Under the pieces are notes generated by a model. It saw only the letters and a list, made by a program, of their open reading frames with translations, had not been told where the DNA came from and made no database searches. Both the position numbers and the translations under genes were made by a program. Of a stretch of DNA of 11,667 nt, positions 6,000 through 11,667 are shown one piece after another. The DNA lies in assembly GCA_016196515.1 (NCBI GenBank), contig JACPXN010000027.1:1-11667 (forward strand). The letters run 5' to 3'. Source of the stretch: Candidatus Omnitrophota bacterium. Its GTDB lineage: Bacteria > Omnitrophota > Gorgyraeia > Zapsychrales > Fredricksoniimonadaceae. How positions within the stretch are numbered: position 1 is the stretch's first letter; every line of letters starts with the position of its first letter.

Positions 6000-6218
6000 A
6001 TGGGGATCGGTCGAAAGGGCAAGTTGAAAACCAATAAAGGCGCCGCCAAACGTCTGCGTATGACCAAGAGCGGTCTTTTCAAAAAGCGAAACGCGGGCCG
6101 CCAGCATATTCTGGGCAAGAAAACACGCAAACGTAAACGTCAATTGAGGAAAGATGGATATCTTTCTTTAATTGACGCGAAGCGCATCAGGAGGTTGTTG
6201 CCGTATGGTACGCATTAA
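6000..6218 (+). CDS. rpmI: 50S ribosomal protein L35
   Basis: A 72-residue, very basic protein. It has the L35 pattern: KLKTNKGAAKRLRMTKSGLFKKR, then a RQHILGKKTRKRKRQLRK segment, ending in RIRRLLPYG. It is a few residues longer than the usual 64-66. ATG 6000 is preceded by a purine-rich AAAGGGG (5987-5993). Its last 14 nt overlap the rplT start, and the rplT ribosome binding site lies inside this gene, so the two are probably translationally coupled, as in other bacteria. Confidence 0.95.
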   Translation: MGIGRKGKLKTNKGAAKRLRMTKSGLFKKRNAGRQHILGKKTRKRKRQLRKDGYLSLIDAKRIRRLLPYGTH

Positions 6219-6582
6219 AACAAACGTTTATTCTCACAAACGCAAAAAGCGCGTTTTGAAAGAGGCCAAAGGCCAGTGGGGTGAGCGCAGCAAACGCTAC
6301 AAAGAAGCCGCCAAGTCCCTGATCGCCGGCAAACAGTATGCCTATTATGACCGCAAGAAGAAAAAGAGCGATTTTCGTTCCCTGTGGATCATCCGCCTCA
6401 ACGCGGCCTGCCGGGAACTGGGTGTCGCTTACAGCCGTTTTATCAACGGCTTGAAGATAGCCAAGATCGCGATCGACCGTAAAATTTTAGCGGACATGGC
6501 CGTAACAGCGCCGGATGCCTTTGCTAAAATTGTTGAAATGGCTAAACAAGCGAAGGCCTGCCTGCCGGTAGGCAAGGTGTGA
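6205..6582 (+). CDS. rplT: 50S ribosomal protein L20
   Basis: An early-assembly 23S rRNA-binding protein. The start ATG 6205 gives the canonical MVRIKTNVYSHKRKKRVLK beginning and is served by CAGGAGG (6188-6194); an ATG at 6172 would add residues unlike L20. The 125-residue product contains the globular-domain signature IIRLNAACRELGVAYSRFI. The protein would naturally end near EMAKQAKA, but a seven-residue tail (CLPVGKV) follows, encoded by a 21-nt palindromic segment (6557-6577). The stop overlaps the pheS start by 1 nt. In E. coli L20 represses rpmI-rplT; I see no clear operator structure here. Confidence 0.95.
   Translation: MVRIKTNVYSHKRKKRVLKEAKGQWGERSKRYKEAAKSLIAGKQYAYYDRKKKKSDFRSLWIIRLNAACRELGVAYSRFINGLKIAKIAIDRKILADMAVTAPDAFAKIVEMAKQAKACLPVGKV
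6557..6577. repeat. 21-nt palindromic element in the rplT 3' end
   Basis: The core TGCCTGCCGGTAGGCA (6559-6574) is self-complementary apart from one G-T pair. It is closely similar to the element at 7480-7500 in pheS and encodes the extra L20 tail. Its 3' edge AAGG (6574-6577) may also act as the pheS ribosome binding site. Confidence 0.65.
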
Positions 6583-7625
6583 TGTGGAATTTTCCGCAAA
6601 TCCTTGATCAGGCCAGGAATGATCTTGCCTCGGCCGATGATGCATCCTCCCTCGAGGCCTGCCGTTTAAAATACCTCGGTAAAAAAGGGCTTGTCCCCGC
6701 TATTTTCGATTCCCTGTCTTCGGCCTCGCCGGAAGATAAACCCACCATCGGCAAAGGGGCCAATGATCTGCGCGTCTTGGTCACGGCCCTGCTCAAAGAA
6801 AAAACAAAAGCCTTGGGCGCGCTGGGGGGCGGCACGCCTTGCGCAAGGCCGGTGGACCTGACCATGCCCGGTGTCGGGCCTGCTTTGGGCCATCGGCATG
6901 TCCTGACGCAGACCATGACGGAAATTTGCGATGTTTTTGAACGCATGGGTTTTGTGGTCGTGGAAAGCCCGGAGATCGAAACAGAGTTCAATAATTTTAC
7001 CGGTCTTAATATCCCCATTGACCATCCTTCGCGCGACGCGTTCGACACATTTTATCTGGAAGCCAATGACCCTGCCGCCAAAGGGCGCAATCTGCTTTTA
7101 AGGAGCCATACGTCTCCGGGGCAGGTGCGGGTGATGCGCGATCATCAACCGCCTTTGGCCGTCATCATTCCCGGGCGCGTCTACCGTCCCGATGCCGGGG
7201 ACGCCAGCCATTCGTTCATGTTCCATCAAGTGGAAGGTCTTTTGGTGGACAAGGACGTCAAATTTTCCGACCTCAAAGGATTATTGTCTGAATTCTGTCG
7301 CCGCTTCTTCGGGCCGCAGGTGAAGATGCGTTTTCGTCCGCATTTTTTCCCGTTCACCGAACCGTCGGCCGAGGTGGACATTTCCGCGGACATTTTCAAA
7401 GGCACCCTCCGCAAGCCGTGGCTGGAGATATTGGGATGCGGCATGGTCAACCCCAAGGTGTTCGAGGCCGCCGGGTATCCCTGCCTGTCCGGCAGGCAGG
7501 CGGCGGGTCAATACACAGGCCTGGCGTTCGGGATGGGTGTTGAACGCATGGCCATGCTCAAATACGGCATCAAGGACATACGCTTGTTCTACGAAAACGA
7601 CGTGCGGTTCCTGAAACAATTTTGA
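6582..7625 (+). CDS. pheS: Phenylalanine-tRNA ligase alpha subunit
   Basis: Catalytic subunit of the alpha2-beta2 PheRS. Of its 347 residues, about 1-80 form the N-terminal helical arm that contacts tRNA. The catalytic core contains HPSRDAFDTFY (148-158), motif 2 (GRVYRPDAGDASHSFMFHQVEG, 198-219, given in parts: GRVYRPDAGD and SHSFMFHQVEG) and motif 3 (YTGLAFGMGVERMAML, 311-326). Between GY299 and Y311 the usual link of about four residues is replaced by PCLSGRQAAGQ, an in-frame palindromic insertion of seven codons just before motif 3. Start ATG 6582 overlaps the rplT stop; GTG 6579 is possible. pheT follows after 11 nt. Confidence 0.96.
   Translation: MWNFPQILDQARNDLASADDASSLEACRLKYLGKKGLVPAIFDSLSSASPEDKPTIGKGANDLRVLVTALLKEKTKALGALGGGTPCARPVDLTMPGVGPALGHRHVLTQTMTEICDVFERMGFVVVESPEIETEFNNFTGLNIPIDHPSRDAFDTFYLEANDPAAKGRNLLLRSHTSPGQVRVMRDHQPPLAVIIPGRVYRPDAGDASHSFMFHQVEGLLVDKDVKFSDLKGLLSEFCRRFFGPQVKMRFRPHFFPFTEPSAEVDISADIFKGTLRKPWLEILGCGMVNPKVFEAAGYPCLSGRQAAGQYTGLAFGMGVERMAMLKYGIKDIRLFYENDVRFLKQF
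7480..7500. repeat. 21-nt palindromic element inside pheS
   Basis: Perfect 8-nt arms CCTGCCTG (7480-7487) and CAGGCAGG (7493-7500) flank TCCGG. It is exactly seven codons long, stays in frame and adds residues at a loop before motif 3. A similar element lies at 6557-6577. Confidence 0.75.
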
Positions 7626-7636
7626 TATAAATTCAT

Positions 7637-9661
7637 ATGCGATTATCAATCAATTGGTTAAAACATTACGTGGACCCGAAACTGTCCGTTGACGAGCTTG
7701 CGCACCGGCTGACCATGGCCGGGCTTGAGGTGGAAGGCGTGCATGCCGCCGGAGCAGACACGGTGCTGGAACTGGAGATCACCCCCAACCGTCCTGATGT
7801 CTTAAGCGTGTGGGGCATGAGCCGCGAGATCGCGGCCATGACAGGCAAGTCCTTGGCGTTGCCCAGGGTCAAAGCCTACAAACCGACGAAGGATAAAATT
7901 TCCATTGCCATTGAGGACAAGAAGGACTGCGGCCGTTATATCGCGACCCTGATGGAAGGGGCCGTGATCGCACCCTCGCCGGCAGAGACCGTCCGGCGTT
8001 TGTCCGCCGTTGGTCTGCGTCCTGTCAATAATGCCGTTGACGTCACCAATTTTGTCTTGATGGAAAGCGGCCAGCCTTTGCATGCTTTTGACTATGACAA
8101 AATAGCCGAAGGCAGGATCATCGTCCGTCGCGCCAAAACGGGCGAGCGTATCGTGACCATTGACGGCATTGAACGCAAACTGGACCCGTCCATTTTAGTG
8201 ATCGCCGACGCGCATAAGCCTTTGGCCATTGCCGGTGTCATGGGGGGCACCTGTGCGCAGATCACGTCCGCGACGAAAAATATCCTTTTGGAAAGCGCTT
8301 GTTTCGATGCCGGCCTTGTCCGCCGTGCCAGCCGCGCGCTGGGCTTACAAAGTGAGTCCTCTTACCGTTTCGAGCGGGGAGTGGATTTTGAAGGCGTGTT
8401 GTTGGGCGCAAACCGCGCGACAGACCTGATTTGTTCTTTGACCAACGCGCGCGTCACGCGCCGCACCGATTGTTTCAAGACCGTGGCGGCGTCCCGAAGG
8501 CCGCTGGTCGTCGGTGTCGGCGATATTGAAGGGCTTTTGGGCACGCGCATTGCGCCGGCCAAGATCAAGATGTTCCTGACGTCTCTGGGGTTCACCCTGC
8601 GGCCGTCGGGTAAAAATATTTTCAGAGTGACGCCGCCGTCGTGGCGCGGCGATATCAAAACCGTTGCTGACATTGTCGAGGAAGTGGCCCGCATGGCGGG
8701 GTATGACCGTTTGTCCGAAGGCCTTCCCGTCATCAAAGCCGTCAACATCCGCGTTGATCCAAGGCCGCGTGCCGTCAAGGAAGCTGTGGCCCGGGCGCTG
8801 GTAGCCCATGGTTATTTAGAAACTGTTACATATTCTTTGATGGGACAAAATGACCTTGAGAAGACGGGTCTTGCCGGCACGCCGGTGCTGGCGCTGAAGA
8901 ATTACCTGAGCCAGGAATACAGTATATTAAGGCCGAGCTTGCTGCCGAGCATGCTGGCGGTTGCCGCCATGAATTTTGGCCACGGCCAGAAATCGATGCG
9001 CTTTTTTGAAATGGGCAAGAGGTATTTTGAAGGCGCAGAGCGCTGGACCTTGGCGATCTTGATGGCAGGGAAAAGAGACCGGGATTGGCGGGATGACCGC
9101 GAATACGACGTCGAGGTTTTCGACTTAGGCCTTGAGCAGGTCTTGCGGCAGGCCGGGATAACCGGCGTGGATTGGGGCAAAGGGACGTATGGAGGATTAG
9201 ATCCCGATATAACGGCACATCTGAAATTGAATGGGCATGCGATCGGGGCGCTTGGCAGGGTCCTGGGCAGTGTTTTAAAGAATTGGGACATCGGTATCCC
9301 TGATGTCTATTTTGGAGAGATCGACCTCGAGGCGCTGTTTATCCTGCCAAAACCAGAGGTCAAATACTCTCCGGTTTCGGTATTCCCTGCTATGCGCCGT
9401 GATGTCAGCATTGCCGTCAGAAATGATGTGCCGTATGCCAGGATCAGAGACTTGTGTTTACAGAGGGACGGCGGCATATTGACCGGCATGCATTTGATCG
9501 AGCAATATACCGGAGAGAAGATCCAATCCGGCTATCGAGGATTGGTGTTTTCTCTGACATACCAATCCAATGACCGTACCCTGCGCGAAGAAGAAGTCAA
9601 TGCCGTGCACCAGAATATCCTCGATGCCTTAGTCCACGATCTAGGCGCCACCCTCCGATAG
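7637..9661 (+). CDS. pheT: Phenylalanine-tRNA ligase beta subunit lacking the OB-fold tRNA-binding domain
   Basis: Non-catalytic subunit that carries editing and tRNA-binding functions. The protein has 674 residues against about 795 in E. coli. The N-terminus RLSINWLKHYV...TMAGLEVEGV (to about 35) runs almost directly into LELEITPNRPDVLSVWG (44-60). In the usual protein about 110 residues of EMAP-like OB fold lie between these two segments. The B3/B4 editing region (NAVDVTNFVLMESGQPLHAFD, about 132-152, and AIAGVMGG, 197-204) and the RALGLQSESSYRFERGVD segment (233-250) are intact. The FDX-ACB anticodon-binding domain starts near 578. No Shine-Dalgarno is evident before ATG 7637. The last 40% uses more AGA/AGG, ATA and GGA codons than the rest. 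Confidence 0.96.
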   Translation: MRLSINWLKHYVDPKLSVDELAHRLTMAGLEVEGVHAAGADTVLELEITPNRPDVLSVWGMSREIAAMTGKSLALPRVKAYKPTKDKISIAIEDKKDCGRYIATLMEGAVIAPSPAETVRRLSAVGLRPVNNAVDVTNFVLMESGQPLHAFDYDKIAEGRIIVRRAKTGERIVTIDGIERKLDPSILVIADAHKPLAIAGVMGGTCAQITSATKNILLESACFDAGLVRRASRALGLQSESSYRFERGVDFEGVLLGANRATDLICSLTNARVTRRTDCFKTVAASRRPLVVGVGDIEGLLGTRIAPAKIKMFLTSLGFTLRPSGKNIFRVTPPSWRGDIKTVADIVEEVARMAGYDRLSEGLPVIKAVNIRVDPRPRAVKEAVARALVAHGYLETVTYSLMGQNDLEKTGLAGTPVLALKNYLSQEYSILRPSLLPSMLAVAAMNFGHGQKSMRFFEMGKRYFEGAERWTLAILMAGKRDRDWRDDREYDVEVFDLGLEQVLRQAGITGVDWGKGTYGGLDPDITAHLKLNGHAIGALGRVLGSVLKNWDIGIPDVYFGEIDLEALFILPKPEVKYSPVSVFPAMRRDVSIAVRNDVPYARIRDLCLQRDGGILTGMHLIEQYTGEKIQSGYRGLVFSLTYQSNDRTLREEEVNAVHQNILDALVHDLGATLR

Positions 9662-9690
9662 TCCTTCATTGCACTCTGTGCGTAACGTGT

Positions 9691-9696
9691 TATAAT
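9691..9696 (+). promoter_or_regulatory. -10 box of the 6S RNA promoter
   Basis: A perfect TATAAT ends 7 nt before the 5' end predicted from the RNA fold (G9704). A -35 box is poor: the nearest candidate is TTGCAC (9669-9674), with a 16-nt spacer. Confidence 0.65.
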
Positions 9697-9703
9697 AATA
9701 ATT

Positions 9704-9858
9704 GTCCCTGCGGTGTGCGTTAGGACTGCGATGTATTGAACCACAAAACAATACAACGGGGGCCGGTCACCTGTGTCACGCCTTAGGCGGACCCATATCG
9801 GCCACCCACCTTGAGAACGATGGTTCTCATTACACCAGTCCGACGGCATAGCGGGGAC
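9704..9858 (+). ncRNA. ssrS: 6S RNA
   Basis: A 155-nt rod with the 6S layout, an RNA that binds sigma-70 RNA polymerase by mimicking an open promoter. The ends pair (GTCCCTGC 9704-9711 with GCGGGGAC 9851-9858), and so does an inner stem (GGACTG 9723-9728 with CAGTCC 9836-9841). A large internal bubble follows, carrying a small hairpin on each side: TGTATTG/CAATACA (9732-9755) and TGAGAAC/GTTCTCA (9812-9829). The apical arm starts with GGCCG (9761-9765) pairing CGGCC (9799-9803) and ends in GGTC...CGCC-TTA-GGCGGACC. The 3' half (CACCTTGA..., then CGACGGCAT and CGGGG) resembles E. coli 6S. Placement beside rarA also fits. Ends may be off by a few bases. Confidence 0.88.
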
Positions 9859-9893
9859 TAAATTCGTCCCGATGTAACGTCGGTACGAATTTA
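9859..9893. repeat. Long hairpin after 6S RNA
   Basis: TAAATTCGTCCCGATG (9859-9874) and CGTCGGTACGAATTTA (9878-9893) form a 16-bp stem with one mismatch and one wobble around a TAA loop. There is no T-run, so it is not a standard terminator. It could set the 6S 3' end by processing, or be an inserted palindrome. Confidence 0.6.
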
Positions 9894-9935
9894 TCCTGCG
9901 AAGCTCAAACACGAAAGTTTTTGAGCGAAGCAGGA
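9894..9935 (+). promoter_or_regulatory. Hairpin that covers the rarA ribosome binding site
   Basis: An outer stem TCCTGC/GCAGGA (9894-9899 and 9930-9935), a symmetric GAA/GAA internal loop, an inner stem GCTCAAACAC/GTTTTTGAGC with one mismatch, and a GAAA tetraloop (9913-9916). The probable rarA Shine-Dalgarno AGGA (9932-9935) is the 3' strand of the outer stem, so folding would hide it. A role in regulation is inferred. Confidence 0.55.
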
Positions 9936-9943
9936 TCTCCACT

Positions 9944-11266
9944 ATGCCACCAACCAATTTATTTTCTTCCGACCTTCCCGTTGACAGCAAGGATTCTCCC
10001 TTAAGCGCCCGGATGCGTCCGCATTCATTGGATGAATTCGTGGGGCAAAAGCACATTTTGGGCCCCGGCAAACTGTTGACCCGCGCCATTGAGGCGGACC
10101 GCATTTCTTCGCTCATCCTGTACGGCCCGCCGGGTACGGGCAAGACCACGTTGGCCTTATGCATTAGTCATAAAACCCAAAGTCATTTTGAGCGGCTCAA
10201 CGCGGTGGCTTCCAATGTTGAGGAAATACGCCGTGTTCTGGCCGGCGCCCAGAACCGCCGCAGGACCACGGCCGGCCGGACCATCCTTTTTATTGACGAG
10301 ATCCACCGTTTCAACAAAGCCCAGCAGGACGTGCTCATGCCGGACATCGAGGAGGGCAACATCATCCTCATCGGCGCCACGGTGTTCAATCCTTCCTTCG
10401 CCCTCGTCGGTCCTTTATTGTCCCGTTCCCTGGTCTTTGAACTCGGGCCCATCAGCAAAGAAGACATGCTGGTGTTGCTGCGCCGCGCTTTGGGCGATGC
10501 CCAACGCGGCCTTGGTTTTCTTAACGTCCGTCCCGAACCCGGGGCCCTGGAATTTCTGGCGGAAATTTGCGACGGCGATGCCCGCCGGGGGCTCAACGCT
10601 TTGGAAGTGGCGACTTTAAGCACGCCCAAGAATTCCGACGGGGTCGTGCCGTTGACCGTGGCTGTCGCCGAGCAGTCGGTGCAAAGAAAACAGGTCCATT
10701 ATGACGCCGACGGCGACGCGCATTACGACACCATCTCGGCATTCATCAAATCCATGCGCGGCTCTGACCCGGACGCGGCTTTATACTGGATGGCCAAGAT
10801 GCTTCATGCCGGGGAAGACCCGCGTTTTCTGGCCCGGCGCATCTGCATTTGCGCCAGCGAGGACGTGGGCAATGCCGACCCGCAGGCCCTTGTGCTGGCC
10901 ACAGCGGCCATGCAGGCCACGGAATTCGTCGGCATGCCGGAAGCGCGCATCATTCTGGCCCATGCCGCGCTTTATGTGGCCTGCGCGCCTAAGTCCAACG
11001 CGGTTTATTTAGGCATTGATAAAGCCCTTGAGGATGTTCGTCAAAACCGCACCCGGCCCGTGCCGGCCCCGCTTAAAGACGCTCATTACAAAGGCGCCGA
11101 AAAATTGGGCAGGGGGCAGGGATACAAATATGCCCACGACTATCCCGGTCATTATGTTGAGCAGGAATACATGCCGCATCCCGCGTCCTATTACCAGCCG
11201 ACCGACCAGGGCGACGAGGCCAGGATCAAGGAACGCCTGGCCCGCCTCAGGCCAAAGCAAAAATAA
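9944..11266 (+). CDS. rarA: Replication-associated recombination ATPase RarA (MgsA)
   Basis: AAA+ ATPase related to clamp loaders that acts at stalled replication forks. The 440-residue protein has the normal family length. Motifs in order: RPHSLDEFVGQKHILG (25-40), Walker A GPPGTGKTT (61-69), Walker B ILFIDEIHRFNKAQQD (114-129), sensor 1 region GATVFNPSF (144-152) and LLSRS (158-162) with the arginine finger. The C-terminal part holds SAFIKSMRGSDPDAALYWMAKML, then EDPRFLARR and SEDVGNADPQAL, typical of the tetramerisation domain. Sensor 1 is usually GATTENPSF; TVF replaces TEN-type residues here but the Asn remains. ATG 9944 has AGGA 8 nt upstream. It is separated from 6S RNA by two hairpins. 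Confidence 0.95.
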   Translation: MPPTNLFSSDLPVDSKDSPLSARMRPHSLDEFVGQKHILGPGKLLTRAIEADRISSLILYGPPGTGKTTLALCISHKTQSHFERLNAVASNVEEIRRVLAGAQNRRRTTAGRTILFIDEIHRFNKAQQDVLMPDIEEGNIILIGATVFNPSFALVGPLLSRSLVFELGPISKEDMLVLLRRALGDAQRGLGFLNVRPEPGALEFLAEICDGDARRGLNALEVATLSTPKNSDGVVPLTVAVAEQSVQRKQVHYDADGDAHYDTISAFIKSMRGSDPDAALYWMAKMLHAGEDPRFLARRICICASEDVGNADPQALVLATAAMQATEFVGMPEARIILAHAALYVACAPKSNAVYLGIDKALEDVRQNRTRPVPAPLKDAHYKGAEKLGRGQGYKYAHDYPGHYVEQEYMPHPASYYQPTDQGDEARIKERLARLRPKQK

Positions 11267-11296
11267 ATTTAGATAAATCGCATTTCGCATTTTTAT

Positions 11297-11325
11297 TTGA
11301 CAAAGCCATGATTAGGTTGTAACCT
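11297..11325 (+). promoter_or_regulatory. Possible promoter after rarA
   Basis: A perfect TTGACA (11297-11302) is followed after 17 nt by a weak -10, TAACCT (11320-11325). It would start a transcript near 11332 that meets the first terminator about 60 nt later. The poor -10 suggests an activator or a chance match. Confidence 0.35.
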
Positions 11326-11357
11326 TACTGTCAGATGCATTGAAAGGGCAAAGACGT

Positions 11358-11396
11358 CCTCTCTTAAAACAATGACGTTTTGGGAGAGGATTTTTT
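11358..11396 (+). terminator. Intrinsic terminator 1
   Basis: CCTCTCTTAAAAC (11358-11370) pairs fully with GTTTTGGGAGAGG (11377-11389), using two G-U pairs, around a 6-nt loop. Six T's follow at 11391-11396. It probably ends the rarA transcript or a short leader RNA. Confidence 0.88.
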
Positions 11397-11398
11397 AT

Positions 11399-11446
11399 TG
11401 ACTCAAACGAAATGTTTGAGTCATCTCGAGCCAACAGGCGAGAGAT
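11399..11446. other. Two adjoining hairpins in the leader
   Basis: TGACTCAAAC/GTTTGAGTCA (11399-11408 and 11414-11423) is a perfect 10-bp stem around GAAAT. It is followed directly by ATCTCGAGCC-AACA-GGCGAGAGAT (11423-11446), whose only mismatches are a tandem G-A/A-G pair. Neither has a T-run. They stand between two terminators and may belong to a regulatory leader. Confidence 0.5.
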
Positions 11447-11464
11447 CTTCATTGGACGATGACG

Positions 11465-11505
11465 CCCAATTATTTCCCGTTGAACGGGGGATGATTGGGT
11501 TTTTT
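11465..11505 (+). terminator. Intrinsic terminator 2, upstream of the oxidoreductase
   Basis: CCCAATTATTTCCCGTT (11465-11481) pairs with AACGGGGGATGATTGGG (11483-11499) over about 16 bp, with three G-U pairs and a tiny loop. Six T's follow (11500-11505). It ends 31 nt before the next start codon, the usual place for an attenuator. The left arm can alternatively pair with ATTGG at 11451-11455. Confidence 0.85.
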
Positions 11506-11536
11506 ATTGATTCTTGAGTGCCTACAAAGGACGGAT

Positions 11537-11667
11537 ATGGATAAGAAGAAAATTGTTGTGATCGGCAACGGCATGGCCGGGGCCAGAGTGGTCGAAGAAA
11601 TTTTAGGGAGGGTGCCGGGCCGTTTTGATTTTGTCATGTTCGGCGCGGAACCTTACGGCAATTATAA
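11537..11667 (+). CDS. NirB-like FAD/NAD(P)-dependent oxidoreductase, 3' part missing
   Basis: Only 43 residues are visible. After a short basic start they read KIVVIGNGMAGARVVEEIL, a Rossmann-type beta-alpha-beta dinucleotide-binding fold with the GxGxxG motif. FDFVMFGAEPYGNY follows, where the second strand and EP(Y) motif normally lie. This resembles the N-terminus of NirB (nitrite reductase large subunit) and related rubredoxin or nitrite reductase flavoproteins. Without the rest, nitrite reductase cannot be separated from a simpler NAD(P)/FAD oxidoreductase, so no gene symbol is given. GGACGG (11529-11534) lies just before ATG 11537. A leader with tandem terminators precedes it, so expression may be controlled by attenuation. 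Confidence 0.8.
   Translation, partial: MDKKKIVVIGNGMAGARVVEEILGRVPGRFDFVMFGAEPYGNY

Noticed and set aside
6557..7500. CRISPR-like array formed by the two palindromes
   Set aside because: There are only two imperfect copies, about 920 bp apart inside genes, with no spacers or cas genes.
9532..10164. Long open frame on the - strand spanning the pheT end, 6S RNA and rarA start
   Set aside because: It is antisense to two clear genes and a structured RNA, and its translation has no recognisable domain.
11372..11517. Chain of four very short frames (about 8-16 codons) with overlapping stops and starts in the leader, as leader peptides
   Set aside because: They lie inside the terminator stems, have no ribosome binding sites and show no run of one amino acid that would suggest attenuation.

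Overview
This is a bacterial chromosomal segment in which every convincing gene lies on the + strand, and it is dominated by translation machinery. The gene content, GC-rich coding sequence, tRNA without an encoded CCA end, 6S RNA beside rarA and small palindromic elements would fit an uncultured Gram-negative lineage. My guess is Omnitrophota or a relative in the PVC group. That guess rests on general resemblance, not on a marker comparison.

Layout. (1) 2-2443: a tight cluster made of the 3' part of tgt (tRNA queuosine), trmD (m1G37 tRNA methylation), rplS (L19) and rnhB (RNase HII). The genes nearly touch or overlap, and a terminator-like hairpin sits inside the start of rnhB. (2) 2435-3306: a small accessory patch holding a toxin-antitoxin pair (AbrB-like antitoxin, RelE/ParE-like toxin) with its own promoter and operator-like repeats, then a decayed C-terminal fragment that looks like an AlbA_2/HATPase-type regulator. 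(3) 3314-3676: tRNA-Lys(CUU) with its own promoter, followed by about 215 bp of stacked hairpins that end in a second, imperfect copy of the tRNA 3' end. This looks like a tiny integrated element in the tRNA gene. (4) 3677-9661: the conserved order thrS-infC-rpmI-rplT-pheS-pheT. infC starts with the rare AUU codon and has its own promoter. ThrRS lacks the N-terminal TGS domain and PheT lacks the OB-fold tRNA-binding domain. rplT and pheS each carry a similar 21-nt palindrome inside the reading frame. (5) 9691-11266: a 6S RNA gene with a perfect -10 box, two long hairpins (the second covers the rarA ribosome binding site), then rarA. (6) 11267-11667: a leader region with two strong intrinsic terminators and two more hairpins, then the start of a NirB-like FAD/NAD(P) oxidoreductase cut off by the window end.

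Most genes act on tRNA or the ribosome: tRNA modification (Tgt, TrmD), tRNA charging (ThrRS, PheST), initiation (IF3) and 50S assembly (L19, L35, L20). RNase HII and RarA serve genome maintenance, and 6S RNA tunes RNA polymerase. I did not find a large undescribed system. The most unusual material is the family of small structured or palindromic elements: the tRNA-tail island, the in-gene palindromes, and the hairpins around rarA and before the oxidoreductase.
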